Shown: positions 15,318-15,802 of the stretch, in pieces
Layout: every line of letters begins with the position of its first letter
Position numbering within the stretch: position 1 is the first letter of the stretch
Assembly: GCA_003529325.1 (NCBI GenBank)
Contig: DPVW01000087.1
Coordinates: 622-16,423, forward strand
Direction of reading: 5' to 3'
DNA length: 15,802 nt
Source of the DNA: Candidatus Latescibacterota bacterium
GTDB lineage: Bacteria > Latescibacterota > UBA2968 > UBA8231
The notes under the pieces: generated by a model
Told to the model about the DNA's origin: nothing
The model's input: only the letters and a program-made list of their open reading frames with translations
The model's database searches: none
Position numbers and translations under genes: made by a program

Positions 15318-15343
15318 CGTGCCCGGTCACAGGACTGGGCATG
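15318..15343 (-). terminator. Hairpin just after an upstream gene, possible transcription end
   Basis: TGCCCGGTC (15320-15328) pairs with GACTGGGCA (15333-15341) around the tetraloop ACAG, with one G-U, and extends two more pairs to 15318/15343. It begins 7 nt after the TAA (15352-15350) of the minus-strand gene that enters from the right, which is the usual place for a terminator. The bases after it are not U-rich, so it may act as a mRNA 3'-end stabiliser or a Rho-independent-like weak terminator only. Confidence 0.4.
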
Positions 15344-15349
15344 CTGTCG

Positions 15350-15802
15350 TTACCGATACAGGGACTTCACTGCGCCCCAGGTCGTCGCCTCGACGGCCGT
15401 CTGGTTGTTCGTGTTGGCGTCGGTCAGGACGAAACGAGGCCACTTGGCGTTGGTACCCAAGTCGTTCTGGTCGCCACCGAAGTAGGTCTGACCGTAGCTG
15501 TCGTCGCCATCCGGATCGGGGATGATGAACCGACCACGGAAAGCGAAGCCCGAGCCCACGTTGCTGCGCAAATCAGGCTGGAACAGGAAGATCAGGTCCC
15601 AGGGAGCATTGGCCTCGAACCAGTAACCGGTGGCACTGGGCCCACCCCTCACCTCGGCGCCCAGGAAGTAACTGGGATCGTCGCCGTAGATGACCTGGTT
15701 GCCGGTGCCGTCGTCGAAGTGGCTGATGTGCATCGAGTGACCGACCTCGCCGGTGTTTACCGGACTGACACGCCAATCAACAATGTTGGAACCATCGGCC
15801 GG
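15350..15802 (-). CDS. Unrecognised protein, C-terminal part (5' end outside the window)
   Basis: The minus-strand frame is open to the window edge and ends at TAA 15352-15350, giving 150 C-terminal residues. The sequence is rich in Gly, Asp, Asn and aromatics (W-R-V-S-P-V-N-T-G, H-I-S-H-F-D-D-G, A-P-W-D-L-I-F-L-F, Y-G-Q-T-Y-F-G-G-D), which suits an extracytoplasmic beta-rich domain. No Cys and no membrane segment are visible in this part. The D-W-R-V-x-P-V-N-T-G stretch faintly recalls haem-binding ethylbenzene-dehydrogenase-like domains, but I would not rely on that. A hairpin follows the stop, and 142 nt separate it from the TonB-like gene on the same strand, so it may or may not share a transcript with that operon. 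Coding status is well supported by frame length and composition; function is unknown. Confidence 0.7.
   Translation of the reverse strand, partial: PADGSNIVDWRVSPVNTGEVGHSMHISHFDDGTGNQVIYGDDPSYFLGAEVRGGPSATGYWFEANAPWDLIFLFQPDLRSNVGSGFAFRGRFIIPDPDGDDSYGQTYFGGDQNDLGTNAKWPRFVLTDANTNNQTAVEATTWGAVKSLYR

Noticed and set aside
15298..15332. Possible promoter (TGTGAC-17-TATAAC, minus strand) for the TonB-like operon
   Set aside because: The -10 is fair but the -35 is poor and overlaps the hairpin after the preceding gene; too weak to call.
14554..15525. Plus-strand open frame of 323 codons across the TonB-like gene and leader
   Set aside because: It runs antisense to the DUF4159/TonB-like gene, crosses the hairpin region, and has an Arg/Ser-rich tail with no recognisable fold.
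1..15802. CRISPR arrays, insertion sequences, transposase or integrase genes
   Set aside because: I saw no regularly spaced direct repeats, no terminal inverted repeats flanking a transposase, and no integrase motifs anywhere in the window.

Overview
The window (about 60% G+C by eye) reads like a chromosomal segment of a heterotrophic, didermic (Gram-negative-type) bacterium. It holds TonB/ExbB/ExbD-like parts, a probable lipoprotein, secreted FG-GAP/ASPIC repeat proteins and a dense set of sugar-acid catabolic genes (three enolase-superfamily proteins, two Gfo/Idh/MocA oxidoreductases, a xylose-isomerase-like TIM barrel, a MFS carrier). This mix is what I would expect from uncultured Latescibacterota, Poribacteria or Planctomycetota-like lineages. 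That placement is inference from gene content, not from a marker gene.

Layout. (1) Positions 1-1442, plus strand: the 3' end of a glucarate dehydratase-like gene, then a wrecked GH92 (alpha-mannosidase family) gene that keeps only its N-terminal and C-terminal domains, joined in different frames with the catalytic barrel missing. (2) 1451-1572, minus strand: a tRNA-Lys(UUU) gene with encoded CCA and its own good sigma70-type promoter. (3) 1595-9513, minus strand: eight genes with overlaps or gaps of at most 33 nt, in transcription order ExbD-like, MFS carrier, TIM-barrel isomerase/epimerase, two Gfo/Idh/MocA dehydrogenases, mannonate/galactonate dehydratase-like enolase, a divergent enolase-superfamily protein, M55 D-aminopeptidase. 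A promoter-like sequence (TTGAAT-17-TAAAAT) sits just upstream of the first gene. (4) 9602-15207, minus strand: a tightly coupled four-gene operon, in order a TonB-like/DUF4159 fusion, an ExbB-ExbD fusion, a TPR probable lipoprotein and an ASPIC/UnbV FG-GAP repeat protein. (5) 15208-15349: a leader/intergenic region with two strong hairpins. (6) 15350-15802, minus strand: the C-terminal part of an unrecognised protein that runs off the window.

How it may work. Region 3 looks like an import-and-degradation module for a sugar acid or uncommon carbohydrate: uptake by the MFS carrier, isomerisation and NAD(P)-dependent oxidation by the TIM barrel and Gfo/Idh proteins, then dehydration by enolase-superfamily dehydratases. 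The substrate cannot be read from the sequence. Region 4 is the most unusual part: a proton-motive-force motor in which ExbB and ExbD are one polypeptide, the ExbD half has Asn where the essential membrane Asp belongs, and the TonB-like partner carries the TonB S-x-x-x-H membrane signature but a DUF4159 domain in place of a TonB C-terminal domain. A separate ExbD with the canonical Asp lies 88 nt downstream as first gene of the sugar operon. I propose region 4 plus that ExbD as a candidate undescribed energised cell-envelope system.
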